The notes: generated by a model not told the origin, from the sequence alone. A stretch of DNA of 64,000 bases from Bradyrhizobium sp. AZCC 2262 (GCF_036924535.1 NZ_JAZHRT010000001.1:8556001-8620000); one strand, 5' to 3'. Counted from the first letter of the stretch, positions 50,600 through 59,497 are shown. Numbers and translations are program-made.

Positions 50600-53500
50600 G
50601 GAGTATCCGTGTCCGTCGTTATCGATGATTGGTCTGACGGTGCCGGCGTTTCCTCTGGCACTAATGGAGGGGAATCGGAAACGGGCGGTGTGCTGGTTCC
50701 ACCACCGTTCGATGAGCTGGCGTCGGATTGAGGCGGGTTGTTTTGCTGCGGAGCAGATGACCCCGAAACATTTGCGTTTTCTAGCAATGTTCGAAGCTGA
50801 TCCTCATTAACGCAGGTCGAGCCGACGCACAGCTCGTTCGAGAAGTGGCCTGAGCCTGCAAAGAGGGTGGTGATGCCGTTTGTTGCACTGCCGAGCCACG
50901 CGACGAGCGTCGCCTTGAATGCATCCGAAAGATTCGCGATCTCCTTCACCCCTTCGAGTGCAAGCACGCCGAGGAGATCGTATTTCACCGACCATGCATC
51001 GTTGCCCATTATCGAAGGCGTTACATTCGGATCGTCGCTTCCCTTATTCACGGCCTCCGGGAAGATCGGATAGAGTTCCTGCGCGATGACACCAAGCTGA
51101 GTTGAGGTCGCCATCCCCGCTGTCTTCCAGTTGAAAGACACTGCGCGGAAGTTGCTCAACCTGTCGAGTACCGAGAGGGTCTGCACGTTGCTCTTGAGAC
51201 GCGCGTCAGAGAGGCTCGACCAGAGAGTATCGCCGGAGTTCATCAATACGCCGTTGGTGCCGTTGTCTATCTGAATTCTGTCAGAGCTTGCGCTATTAGA
51301 AAGCATCTCCCACGTGAGCGCTCCGCTTTTGGTGAGTTTGAGTGTTGCGTTTGCTCCCGTACCGTTGATCTGCTGGGTGGTCGCGCCCGAACTATCGACG
51401 ACAAGATTGTTCTGCGGCGTCGTGGTCCCGATGCCGACGTTGCCAGAGGTATCGATCAAAAAGCGACTGCCACTACCGACTTGGTTAATGCCAAACTTGC
51501 CTGTTCCTTCGTTTGAACCTGAGCCGAAAATATTGACTGTCCACTGTTGGGACGCAGTTGTGTCGCCAAACCTAATGGCAGCGCGGTTAACTCCTGCGGA
51601 TGATTCACTACCGCTAAGCGTCAAGAGCGAATTTGGCGTCGTGGTGCCGATGCCGACATTGCCCGCATTATCAATCCTTAGTCTCTCCACATTGGTGGTT
51701 GTGTTGTTTGCAACAGTATGGAAGGTCATATACGTTCCCTGATTGGAAGTCGTAAATGCTTGACTTGCACTAAAGCGTATCTGCGCGCCGCCTGCACCAT
51801 AGGCAGAGGTGCCGTCGTATCCGGTGCCATACAAAATACCGAGTAGGTCATCGGCGGCAGAGGCAGTTTTAGATGCGGCGGTACCGTTCGCGCGCTGCAT
51901 GCCGAAGCTGTTCAGGTTCCCGTAGGAATCCAGAGTGATCCTGTTTGCAGTCGCGTCCGTGCCGAGCACATGCAAGTTCGTTCCTGAAGGAACTGTGCTG
52001 CCACCCGTAGTGTTAGTGCTTACTGTCAGCTTCGCGTCAGGTGTGGTGGTCCCGATGCCGACGTTGCCTGCCGCGGTAATGCGCAGCGCTTCGCTGCGGG
52101 TATTGCTGTTCGAAGTAATAAATGCCAATTCTGCAGAGACAGCTCCGCTTGTATGGCTAGTAAATATGCCGTCAATGGCAGCGCCGGTCTTGCTTGCTCC
52201 TACTGTATCAGTCGTCTTAAAGATCAGCTGTGCAAAAGAGTTGTTTGTAGTACTTTCGTTTTGGATGGACAGCGTTGTGTTTATGTTTTGCGCAGCCGTA
52301 TACGAAGTTGCGTCGCTGCCGTTGATATGGAGAAGGGTACCCGGCGTCGTGGTGCCGATGCCCACATTGCCGCCATTGAAGTAACTGGAGCCGCCGCCAT
52401 TAATTGATACGACGTTTGTATTTCCTAGACCGACGAACATTCCAATTTGCTGACCGCTCGAATCCCACAACCTTACCCAGCTCTGCTTTGAGCCGCTTGC
52501 GTTGCCGTACAGGTCGAATTTTGTGGCCGCGGTGCCGTCGCCAACTGTCAGCTTTCCATCCGGACTCGTGTTCCCGATGCCGACGTTGCCGGCGGAGTCG
52601 ATGCGCATGCGTTCGCTGTTTGTGGTCCAGAACATAAGAGGCGAACTCGCGATGGTCCCCACGGAGAGGCCGCCGGTCAGACTCGTGCCCGCTAATACCA
52701 CTGCCGAGTTTTGTATATTTGTGCCGCTTGTCGTAAACCCTGTACCCAGTACTCGCAACTTAAGACCAGTCCCCGCAGTGTAGCCGTTGCGGATATCAAA
52801 TTCCGCAGCGGCTGACACTCCTGAATTTGAATTCGTCAGTGACGAAAAGACGGCGCCATTTGTTGATCCTTCGATACTGAAAAGATTGTCTGGCGTCGTC
52901 GTGCCAATGCCCACGTTGCCGCTGCCATTTATTACTAGCGCATTGGAACTAACTCCTCCGCCACCCGGTGCGTACACCTGCCATGCAAGGCTATCGTTGG
53001 CAGCAGTCGCGCTGTCAGTGTGAGTGAGTTGATATGCGTAGGCGCCCGAATTGAATATCTGGCCGGTCGAGACATTACGATTGATGCCGATTCCCAAACC
53101 AAGACCAAGTGATATTCTGTCTGAACCGTTTGTTCCAAAGCTTGCGTCACCAATGACGGAAAGCGGCTGTTGGGGCGTCGTGGTGCCGATGCCGACGTTG
53201 CCCGAGGAGTCAATGCGCATATTCTCTGTTCCGTTTCCCGCAAACGAAAGGTAGTTTGATCCAAAACCGACATAACCCATGTCGGACGCATCGACGCGGC
53301 GTTGGAGACGGTTTTCTAGGCTGTTGTGCGAGGAGCCATTCGCCGTCCTGTAGTCCAATATACGGAGGTATTCCCCGTTGGCGTCCACTGTGCTGAAGCG
53401 AGCAATCTCCGATGAGTTTCCGGCGGTGGAACCTGCCGCGGTTGCGTTTACTTCCAGCTTCGCACTCGGGCCGCCCGTGCCAATGCCGACGTTGCCGCTT

Positions 53501-56289
53501 GTTGCAAGGAAGATGGACGACGTTGCGCCGAGAGTGTTTGCGCCGTTGAAGTAGGGGAATTGCCCCGCGCTGCCGCCAACGGCTGTCAGTGCCGATGAGC
53601 CATTGCCCTGCAAGAGACCGGTGAGCGAAGTTGCTCCCGTGCCGCCGTTGGCAACCGTAAGAGCGTTTCCAAGTGACAGAGATCCGAGCGTGGCTGTGCC
53701 AACTATCGCGCTATTTGAAAAGAAATTTGTGCTCGATGCTGTCGTTGCAAAAAACGCCGTCGAGGTGCCCGCCGTTGCGGTGACGTTTGCAAACGCATTT
53801 AAACCGCTGAACGTGTTGCTTGCAAAGGTCTTTGGAACTGACGTTGATGCGGCGATGTATGAGTTCACGCGCATATCTTGGTAGTAGAGATTCGATCCTT
53901 CAGCAAGATTGCTTGTTGTCTTTGTCGCGAACCACGCGTCCGTGCTCGTGGTCGCCCAACGGAACTGGGTTGAATCCCAATACGCGACGGACGTGGTGCT
54001 GAAAAAGAAACCCTTGTCGTAGGTTGAGAGATCGTAGGCAAAGGAGCTGGTCGAGTGGAAGTTGTTCTGCGATTTGTAGAAGTCGGTGGAGGTGGTGGAG
54101 AACGAGAGGCCGACGGAGCTGAAGAACGCGGCAGAGCTGGTGGAGAAGAAGTTGTTGACGGATTTGTAGTAGTCGGCAGATGTCGTGCTGTAGAAGTAAC
54201 CCTTGTCGATTAGGCCGAGCGATGAAGTTGAGAGACGGGAGTTGAAGCTTGTCCAATCGGTAGAGGCAAGGTAGCCGTTCGTTGTGCTGTTTGCTGATGT
54301 GATCGAGAGTGCACCTGCGCCGAACGAGAGAGGCCCGTTGATTGTCGCTGCGGTCACAATGCCGCCGGGGCCCGTGTAGAGCATCGAGTTCTGAATACTG
54401 GAAATCGTAAGATTTGAAGTTGAGGCAATACCAGTTGAGAGTGAGGTCGTGGTCGCGCCGGTTGCGGTGATGTTTTGGAATCCGTTCGTGGCGGTGTAGG
54501 TGTTGTTGGTGTACGTCTTCGGAACGGTCGTCGAGCCTGCGATGAAATTGTTGGCGCGTGTGTCTGTGTAGTACTTGTTATTGCTTCCCTCAGCGAGCGC
54601 GTCGGTGGTGGTGCCGGCAATCACGCCCGCGACACGCGCTGGCGTGAAGTATTGATTCGACCCCTCGGCAAGATTGTCCGTCGTCTTTGTTGCAAGCCAC
54701 GCATCGGTCGAAGTTGTCGCCCAGCGAAATTGGAAGGAGTCCCAGTATGCCACCGAGGTTGTTGAAAAGAAGTATCCCTTGTCGTAGGTACTGAGATTGA
54801 AGGCCGCGGAGGTTGTTGAGAAGAAGTTACCCTGAGTTTTCCAGTAATCGGATGATGATGTTGCAAAGAAGAAGCCCTTACCGATGCCGTTGAGATATGT
54901 TTGGACACGAGGGTCGGTGTAATACTTGTTGCTCGTTCCCTCAGCGAGCGCGTCGGTGGTCGTTGCTGCAATAGCCCCGGCGACACGAGTTGGCGTGTAA
55001 TACAAATTGGCTCCTTCCGCGAGATTGCTCGTGGACTTTGTAGCCAACCACGCGTCGCTGCTGGTCGTCGCCCAGCGGAATTGTGTTGAGTCCCAGTACG
55101 CGACTGATGTGGTGGAGAAAAATACGCCTCGATCCAAGAGCCCAAGGGTCGAGGTCGAGAGGCGACTATTGAATCCGACCCAATCGGCTTGTGATAGAAA
55201 GCCAGCCTGTGATGCCGATGCTTGTGCCACCTGAATGCTTGCCCCCGAACCAACCAGGGCGTTCGATCCGCCGGTAATCGTGAGGACGGATGAGCCGGTC
55301 TCGGTAAGGTTGCCGCGTGTGGATGTCGCGAGCGCGCCAGCACCGTTACCCAGCAGTACGGTATTTGCCGCGACATTGGCCCAGCCGATTCCACCGCTGG
55401 AAGGGGATAGAATCCCCGACACATCGGCGGATAGGTTGACGAGAGATGTCGCAACCGAGCCGTTTGTTGCTCTGAGCAAACCGGATAGCGCACCAATGGT
55501 AAATGAATTGGAGACGCTGATGTTTGTGGTTGATGCGTTTGAGACTGTTAGCCGCGCACTCGAACTCGAAAAAGCAAACGATCCGTTGCCAGCGAAAGAG
55601 CCGTTGTCATTAAATTGAACCTGAGTATCAGAACCCCCAACGGTGGATCCCGCACCACCTTGATCCGCGGCGCATAAAAGGTTGCCGCTTGCGTCTGTCG
55701 TGATCTTTCCGCCGTTTCCGAAAGAGCTGCACACGGTTGTCGTGAGGCGAAGGCCCCCCGAACCGACCACAAGCCCAGCTAGGGTCGATGTAGCGACGGT
55801 GTCGATCCGAAGCAGAGACGCACCACCCGCAAAAGTCGAAGTCGCCGAACCAGTAACAAAGAGGTTGGTTGTACTTGCTGTTGTAAAAGACGCATTGGTG
55901 GCTGTAATCGTATTTGATGTCAGGTTGTCGATTGTCGCGATTGCCGAATTGATTGTGTTGGAAATAACTCCAACGATCGAAGTCCCGGAAATCGAGCCAC
56001 CAGTGATGGTCGGATTTTGAATTGTCGTATTCGACAGAGTGTCGATCCGACCAGCACCGGCGAAGCTGGAAGAACCGCCAGCAGCAACCTGCTGCGGAGT
56101 TGTCGTGGCGCTTTGATGAGAAAGGAAATTCTGGAAGGCTCGCAAGAGATCTGCGAACCTATCCATAATCTGCACCTGCAGGGCGACGGACTGTTGCGGA
56201 GTTGTGGGAGATGAACTAGCCGCCGAAGCCGATAGTGGCGCGGCGATGGCAACAACCAGTGCAATCGAAACGATCGTACGCAGGACCAT
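50596..56289 (-). CDS. giant S74 (endosialidase-chaperone) surface/fibre protein
   Basis: The 1897-residue protein has a signal peptide (LRTIVSIALVVAIAAPLSASAA). An N-terminal Ser/Thr-rich part has ~4 repeats of about 100 residues (GYFFSTTSVAYWDS.QFRWATTS.DAWLATK..NLAEGSN.YY). A middle part has about eight GNVGIGTTTP-type fibre repeats. An S74 intramolecular chaperone begins at SLSDARLKSNVQTL (residue ~1690; Ser-Asp autocleavage motif), followed by a tail with ELCVGSTCVNEDQL and a Pro/Ser-rich end. The style is that of Parcubacteria surface proteins and phage fibres rather than of Bradyrhizobium (inference). It should form trimeric fibres outside the cell. ATG 56289 starts the signal peptide. 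Confidence 0.82.
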   Translation of the reverse strand: MVLRTIVSIALVVAIAAPLSASAASSSPTTPQQSVALQVQIMDRFADLLRAFQNFLSHQSATTTPQQVAAGGSSSFAGAGRIDTLSNTTIQNPTITGGSISGTSIVGVISNTINSAIATIDNLTSNTITATNASFTTASTTNLFVTGSATSTFAGGASLLRIDTVATSTLAGLVVGSGGLRLTTTVCSSFGNGGKITTDASGNLLCAADQGGAGSTVGGSDTQVQFNDNGSFAGNGSFAFSSSSARLTVSNASTTNISVSNSFTIGALSGLLRATNGSVATSLVNLSADVSGILSPSSGGIGWANVAANTVLLGNGAGALATSTRGNLTETGSSVLTITGGSNALVGSGASIQVAQASASQAGFLSQADWVGFNSRLSTSTLGLLDRGVFFSTTSVAYWDSTQFRWATTSSDAWLATKSTSNLAEGANLYYTPTRVAGAIAATTTDALAEGTSNKYYTDPRVQTYLNGIGKGFFFATSSSDYWKTQGNFFSTTSAAFNLSTYDKGYFFSTTSVAYWDSFQFRWATTSTDAWLATKTTDNLAEGSNQYFTPARVAGVIAGTTTDALAEGSNNKYYTDTRANNFIAGSTTVPKTYTNNTYTATNGFQNITATGATTTSLSTGIASTSNLTISSIQNSMLYTGPGGIVTAATINGPLSFGAGALSITSANSTTNGYLASTDWTSFNSRLSTSSLGLIDKGYFYSTTSADYYKSVNNFFSTSSAAFFSSVGLSFSTTSTDFYKSQNNFHSTSSFAYDLSTYDKGFFFSTTSVAYWDSTQFRWATTSTDAWFATKTTSNLAEGSNLYYQDMRVNSYIAASTSVPKTFASNTFSGLNAFANVTATAGTSTAFFATTASSTNFFSNSAIVGTATLGSLSLGNALTVANGGTGATSLTGLLQGNGSSALTAVGGSAGQFPYFNGANTLGATSSIFLATSGNVGIGTGGPSAKLEVNATAAGSTAGNSSEIARFSTVDANGEYLRILDYRTANGSSHNSLENRLQRRVDASDMGYVGFGSNYLSFAGNGTENMRIDSSGNVGIGTTTPQQPLSVIGDASFGTNGSDRISLGLGLGIGINRNVSTGQIFNSGAYAYQLTHTDSATAANDSLAWQVYAPGGGGVSSNALVINGSGNVGIGTTTPDNLFSIEGSTNGAVFSSLTNSNSGVSAAAEFDIRNGYTAGTGLKLRVLGTGFTTSGTNIQNSAVVLAGTSLTGGLSVGTIASSPLMFWTTNSERMRIDSAGNVGIGNTSPDGKLTVGDGTAATKFDLYGNASGSKQSWVRLWDSSGQQIGMFVGLGNTNVVSINGGGSSYFNGGNVGIGTTTPGTLLHINGSDATSYTAAQNINTTLSIQNESTTNNSFAQLIFKTTDTVGASKTGAAIDGIFTSHTSGAVSAELAFITSNSNTRSEALRITAAGNVGIGTTTPDAKLTVSTNTTGGSTVPSGTNLHVLGTDATANRITLDSYGNLNSFGMQRANGTAASKTASAADDLLGILYGTGYDGTSAYGAGGAQIRFSASQAFTTSNQGTYMTFHTVANNTTTNVERLRIDNAGNVGIGTTTPNSLLTLSGSESSAGVNRAAIRFGDTTASQQWTVNIFGSGSNEGTGKFGINQVGSGSRFLIDTSGNVGIGTTTPQNNLVVDSSGATTQQINGTGANATLKLTKSGALTWEMLSNSASSDRIQIDNGTNGVLMNSGDTLWSSLSDARLKSNVQTLSVLDRLSNFRAVSFNWKTAGMATSTQLGVIAQELYPIFPEAVNKGSDDPNVTPSIMGNDAWSVKYDLLGVLALEGVKEIANLSDAFKATLVAWLGSATNGITTLFAGSGHFSNELCVGSTCVNEDQLRTLLENANVSGSSAPQQNNPPQSDASSSNGGGTSTPPVSDSPPLVPEETPAPSDQSSITTDTDTP

Positions 56290-56300
56290 ATATGTAGGAA

Positions 56301-56324
56301 TGGTACCGCACGGGTGCGGTACCA
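56301..56324. promoter_or_regulatory. perfect 11-bp inverted repeat just before the S74 start
   Basis: TGGTACCGCAC (56301-56311) and GTGCGGTACCA (56314-56324) pair perfectly around GG, ending 12 bp from the ATG on the minus strand. In mRNA it would form a hairpin at the ribosome site; as DNA it could be an operator. Either way it is likely to control expression of the giant gene. Confidence 0.65.
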
Positions 56325-56521
56325 CGAATAGGACACGTGGGGACGGGACAGCTCATTTCCCCTTGGTGAGACAAGAGCGACATTCCCCCCGGAGCCGACG
56401 CGATCCGCGCCGCGTGCACTGTGGGCATCGGTCAAGGCTGCGGAACGCACCCGGAGGGCCTGGCCTTGAGGGATGCGCAGACGTGCATGCTATATTCGCT
56501 GCCTTCAAATTCGTCGGCTCC
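56325..56521. promoter_or_regulatory. S74 leader and promoter region
   Basis: This ~200-bp stretch holds the probable S74 promoter on the minus strand. GAATATAGCATGC near 56487-56499 is a possible -10 region. No gene is supported here. The shared motif copy B begins at its right end. Confidence 0.35.
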
Positions 56522-56568
56522 TGGAAAGCAAGAGAGGCAGCCTAGGAAGCGGCAGTGATAGCGACGGC
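56522..56568. repeat. 46-bp motif, copy B (also at 46265-46310)
   Basis: Same motif and orientation as copy A, with the CCTAGGAAGCGGCAGTGATA core identical. It lies about 235-280 bp upstream of the S74 gene. Its conservation between two otherwise different genes points to a regulatory or recombination role. Confidence 0.8.
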
Positions 56569-56831
56569 GAAGCCGGGACGCGACGAGACTGCAGCGCCGA
56601 GCCGGTTAAAAGGGCACCCGCAGGAGCGTCAGCATAGCGCCGCCACCGGCGGGACGCGGAATCGAGTGCCCCCGGCGAGGGGCACAATAGAATCGTCACC
56701 AGTTCGACACGTGCCATGCGGCAACGATCGTCACCGAATGGACGAGACCGACCCACAGGGGAGTAAGGGCTCGGTCGCGCCTGGCGCGATAGAGCGTGGT
56801 CAGCCGCTTGGCGGGAGCCGCCAAGATTGGA
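56569..56831. other. hairpin-rich non-coding stretch
   Basis: No gene is supported. Hairpins include 56666-56685 (GTGCCCC/GGGGCAC), 56775-56789 (TCGCGC/GCGCGA) and 56807-56825 (CTTGGCG/CGCCAAG), plus a GCGTC/GACGC stem (56626-56657) enclosing CCGCC/GGCGG. It could be a second structured RNA or leader, but helices are shorter and less nested than at 49350-49876. Confidence 0.4.
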
Positions 56832-56858
56832 AAAGGAAAGACCCTCGCAAGGAGGGTC
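56832..56858 (-). terminator. rho-independent terminator of the DUF3768 gene
   Basis: GACCCTC (56840-56846) and GAGGGTC (56852-56858) form a 7-bp stem that overlaps the stop codon and is followed on the minus strand by TTTCCTTTTCC. Confidence 0.75.
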
Positions 56859-57183
56859 AGTATTCATCAGCGCGCATGATGGTGAGAACGCGGACTGTCT
56901 GAAGGGGATCGGCGGGATCTTCCGAGCCGCCCTCCATATCCTTCGCGTAGTAATCGATCTTGCCATAATATGTGATGCCGTCATGCTCGGTTCTGACGAA
57001 GTCATGCTCGTGGTGCGGATCGTTGTCGCGATGAAAGTCGTCGAACGTCCGCACCTTGGTGAGCAACGCCATCTTGTCGCTGTCGCTCAGCCCATCGACA
57101 CCTTCCGTCACCACAACCTTGCCGCCAACAAACGATTTGCGAAAGGCATCGTTCAACTCTCGAATACGCGTCGTCTTGTCCAT
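56857..57183 (-). CDS. DUF3768 domain-containing protein
   Basis: The 108-residue protein has the full DUF3768 pattern: IRELNDAFRKSFVGGKVVVTEGVDGLSDSDKMALLTKVRTFDDFHRDNDPHHEHDFVRTEHDGITYYGKIDYYAKDMEGGSEDPADPLQTVRVLTIMRADEY. The family is common on alphaproteobacterial plasmids and islands, with unknown function. It ends in a terminator and is preceded by a clear gap, so it is probably monocistronic. Confidence 0.9.
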   Translation of the reverse strand: MDKTTRIRELNDAFRKSFVGGKVVVTEGVDGLSDSDKMALLTKVRTFDDFHRDNDPHHEHDFVRTEHDGITYYGKIDYYAKDMEGGSEDPADPLQTVRVLTIMRADEY

Positions 57184-57314
57184 TGCCGCCTCCTCCGCAC
57201 AAACGACACCCGACCATCAGGTGCCGGAGGATGCGGAGGAAGGTTTCAGCCGAATTCAATTGTATCAGGGCGGCCTGAGAAGCGCCTAAGTTCGCGACCC
57301 AGGAATCCAGAGGA

Positions 57315-57701
57315 TTATTTATATTGCTGCAGCCAGGCAAACGCCTCTTGCTTGTCTGTGAAAACGCGAGTGGGCTGTGGCGGCTTGTTCAGCCCCATGT
57401 AGAGAGTGGCAGTAACCTTCGCCATCAAACTATTCGCAAGAATTGCGGTCGCCTTGATATTATGGGTGCCTTCTGAGGAGGTGTGGTAGGTACGAGCTCC
57501 AGCCGACATTGAAAGGAGGTTTGTACCATCGACAAAAACTGGAATTTTGACATCGCCAATCAATTCACGCAAGTTTGCAATGACACGTTTTGAGTTGTCT
57601 TCCTCGTAGATGGCGTTGGGCGTGAAAGAAAAGAAAAGGATGCCATCCTCAATCTTAAAAACGATCACGCCGATTGTCGTTTCTTGAACTTCAATATCCA
57701 T
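57315..57701 (-). CDS. STAS/SpoIIAA-like (DUF7793-type) protein
   Basis: The 128-residue protein DIEVQETTIGVIVFKIEDGILFFSFTPNAIYEEDNSKRVIANLRELIGDVKIPVFVDGTNLLSMSAGARTYHTSSEGTHNIKATAILANSLMAKVTATLYMGLNKPPQPTRVFTDKQEAFAWLQQYK has the beta-alpha pattern of STAS-like domains seen in many Bacteroidetes and environmental bacteria. The closing RVFTDKQEAFAWLQQY is characteristic. The role is unknown. ATG 57701 gives the domain start. A copy of the AATGGCT repeat lies ~120 bp upstream. Confidence 0.65.
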   Translation of the reverse strand: MDIEVQETTIGVIVFKIEDGILFFSFTPNAIYEEDNSKRVIANLRELIGDVKIPVFVDGTNLLSMSAGARTYHTSSEGTHNIKATAILANSLMAKVTATLYMGLNKPPQPTRVFTDKQEAFAWLQQYK

Positions 57702-57822
57702 GGGCTTCAGTATACATGCCGTGAACCGATGCCATTGTGTGTGAGTTGAAAGTTGTCCTCTGAGATACAACAGCGGATCGCGCAGATGCGAATGTCGTAA
57801 ATCATTGTGCGGCGCTAACAAT

Positions 57823-57840
57823 TTGGCTCAACAGAGCCAT
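57823..57840. repeat. AGCCAT dyad repeat, copy 1 of 3
   Basis: TTGGCT (57823-57828) and AGCCAT (57835-57840) form an interrupted dyad, followed by TCCCTGCCGAATGGC. The longer context (ACAATG..., GAGCCATTCCCTGC) is shared with 58582-58601. It lies in the leader region of the STAS-like gene. Confidence 0.6.
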
Positions 57841-57884
57841 TCCCTGCCGAATGGCTCAAATAAGATTCGGCACGCAAAGATAAG

Positions 57885-57909
57885 GCCCGTCACGAAGACC
57901 GTGACGGGC
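57885..57909. terminator. 9-bp hairpin, probable terminator of the 57945 gene
   Basis: GCCCGTCAC (57885-57893) pairs with GTGACGGGC (57901-57909). On the minus strand it is followed by CTTATCTTTG, a weak T-rich tail, 36 bp past the stop at 57945. Confidence 0.55.
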
Positions 57910-57944
57910 AAGGGACATAGGGTCCAAGGGCAAAGTGCTGAGCC

Positions 57945-58418
57945 TCAAGCGGCCGAGGACAGTTCGCGAACCGCCAAGAAGCGGCAGTAACCGATCCAAT
58001 CGACGCCCCACCAACTGAGGACGAGAAAGCGCTTGGCGTCGAGCCAGTTGAGGTCCGGCACGTGGCGAATGCCGAAGACCTTCGCGACCGAACCAAGGCC
58101 GATGATCGGGTACTGACGCTGCTCGTCGGGGTAAGCGGCTCCGAACGCAAGCAGGTGTTCGATCCTCGCCGGCTCCCAGGGGGTGTGCGGGTCGTCGGCT
58201 TTGATCGCCGCCACTGCGTCTTTCGACGAAATGTCGCGGCCGAAGTGGAAGAGCCTATTCCGGACCTTCTTGATGCCGGTGCCTTCGATGGGGAAGTATG
58301 CCGCGGTGATGCGGTCGTTCTTCCAGTCGTACTTGCCGGCCGCGATCATCGTTTCGAGCGTTTGCCCGAAGTCGATGGTAGTGACGAGGTCGGTGACGGT
58401 GTTGGTGTCAGGGTTCAT
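57945..58418 (-). CDS. hypothetical protein
   Basis: The 157-residue protein starts NPDTNTVTDLVTTIDFGQTLETMIAAGKYDWKNDRITAAYFPIEGTGIKKVRNRLFHFGRDISSKDAVAAIKADD. It contains LLAFGAAYPDEQRQYPIIGLGSVAKVFGIRHVPDLNWLDAKRFLVLSWWGVDWIGYCRFLAVRE. The AFGAAYPDEQRQYPIIGLGS and closing W-rich segment resemble hypothetical proteins of plasmids and uncultivated bacteria, without a known role. The ATG at 58418 has GGAGCGG upstream. Confidence 0.6.
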   Translation of the reverse strand: MNPDTNTVTDLVTTIDFGQTLETMIAAGKYDWKNDRITAAYFPIEGTGIKKVRNRLFHFGRDISSKDAVAAIKADDPHTPWEPARIEHLLAFGAAYPDEQRQYPIIGLGSVAKVFGIRHVPDLNWLDAKRFLVLSWWGVDWIGYCRFLAVRELSSAA

Positions 58419-58750
58419 CGAACCGCTCCTGTTGCTCTAGCGAGGGCCGATCATTCGGCCAGCGCATGAAGCAACGGAGGGTTGGTCTGGTCTGGCGGAA
58501 TTGAATCACGGATTCCGAATCTGTAAATGCCGATCGACTGTGTGTTCACGTCGTAAATCAGATATTGTCCGACGTATCCGAAATGGCTTGGTTGAGCCAT
58601 TCCCTGCTGATGGCCTAGACGTACCAAAACTTTGTGGTACGGTGTTGTCGCCCCACGGTTTGCCGTAAGCAGATCGTGCAGCTCACCGGCACGACGGATC
58701 ACGGGCACCCCAAACTGAACGCGCTCCGCGCGTCTTCATCGTGCGATCAG
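58419..58750. promoter_or_regulatory. divergent control region with repeat copy 2
   Basis: This 332-bp gap lies between the 157-residue gene and the TauE/SafE gene. It contains the dyad AATGGCT/AGCCATT (58582-58601) and a GTACC/GGTAC hairpin (about 58622-58640). An 85-codon minus-strand frame spans 58451-58708, but it runs through the repeat and has no clear start signal, so I do not call it a gene. Confidence 0.5.
58582..58601. repeat. AATGGCT dyad repeat, copy 2 of 3
   Basis: AATGGCT (58582-58588) and AGCCATT (58595-58601) are perfect inverted heptamers around TGGTTG. ATATTGTCCGACGT precedes it, as it does copy 3 at 59577-59594. TCCCTGC follows, as in copy 1. Confidence 0.65.
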
Positions 58751-59497
58751 ATGTTTGAATCCCTTGGTTCCGAGTTGCTTCTTTCCGCGTGCATGTTCAT
58801 GGGCGCGGCACTTTACACGTCCGTGGGACATGCAGGAGCATCCGCCTATATCGCTCTTATGGCCTTGTTCGGTGTTGCGCCCGCCGTCATGCGACCGACA
58901 GCCCTCGCGCTGAATATTCTGGTCGCAGGCTTCACGTCGTTCCGCTACCTGCGGGCGGACTTGTTCCGCTGGCGCACACTGTGGCCGTTCTTGCTGGGCG
59001 CCGTGCCGTTGGCGTTCGTCGGCGGCGCAATCCAGCTACCGGGCGCCTACTACAAACCAATCGTCGGTGTTGTTCTCCTCCTCGGCGGGGCGCGGTTCTT
59101 GTGGCCGAAGGAACTAAAGACAAACCGCGAGCTACATGATCCACCTGTTTGGATCGGCGTTCTCTGCGGCGCGGGTATCGGACTTCTATCCGGTCTAACA
59201 GGTACAGGTGGGGGCATATTCTTGTCCCCTCTCGTGCTGTTCCTTGGTTGGTCGGAAACACGCAAGGCCTCAGGAGTCGCCGCACTGTTCATCCTGTGCA
59301 ACTCAGTCGCAGGCTTGCTCGGTAACGTTGCGATCGTGAAGGCGCTGCCGGCAGAATTGCCGATCTACGCGATCGCGGTTGTGCTGGGAGCAATCGTCGG
59401 CACCACGTTCGGCATTCGCTTCGCCGTCCCGATGATACTCAAAGCTCTAGGCGCCGTCCTAATCATCGCGGGGCTAAAGCTGATAGGTGTGTACTGA
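58751..59497 (+). CDS. TauE/SafE (TSUP) family permease
   Basis: The 248-residue membrane protein has about eight hydrophobic helices in two halves, with the family motifs TSVGHAGASAYIALMALFGVAPAVMRPTALALNILVAG and LLSGLTGTGGGIFLSPLVLFLGW. TSUP proteins export or import sulfite, sulfoacetate and other organosulfur anions. Start ATG 58751 begins the first helix; the open frame reaches 58634. The gene stands alone on the + strand amid plasmid-type genes, so it is probably accessory cargo. Confidence 0.85.
   Translation: MFESLGSELLLSACMFMGAALYTSVGHAGASAYIALMALFGVAPAVMRPTALALNILVAGFTSFRYLRADLFRWRTLWPFLLGAVPLAFVGGAIQLPGAYYKPIVGVVLLLGGARFLWPKELKTNRELHDPPVWIGVLCGAGIGLLSGLTGTGGGIFLSPLVLFLGWSETRKASGVAALFILCNSVAGLLGNVAIVKALPAELPIYAIAVVLGAIVGTTFGIRFAVPMILKALGAVLIIAGLKLIGVY

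Noticed and set aside
50807..56450. Many + strand frames opposite the S74 gene.
   Set aside because: They are repetitive antisense shadows of the GNVGIGTTTP repeats (PMPTLP-type sequences).
58451..58708. 85-codon minus-strand frame in the divergent region.
   Set aside because: It passes through the AATGGCT dyad repeat, has no clear ribosome site and no recognisable product.
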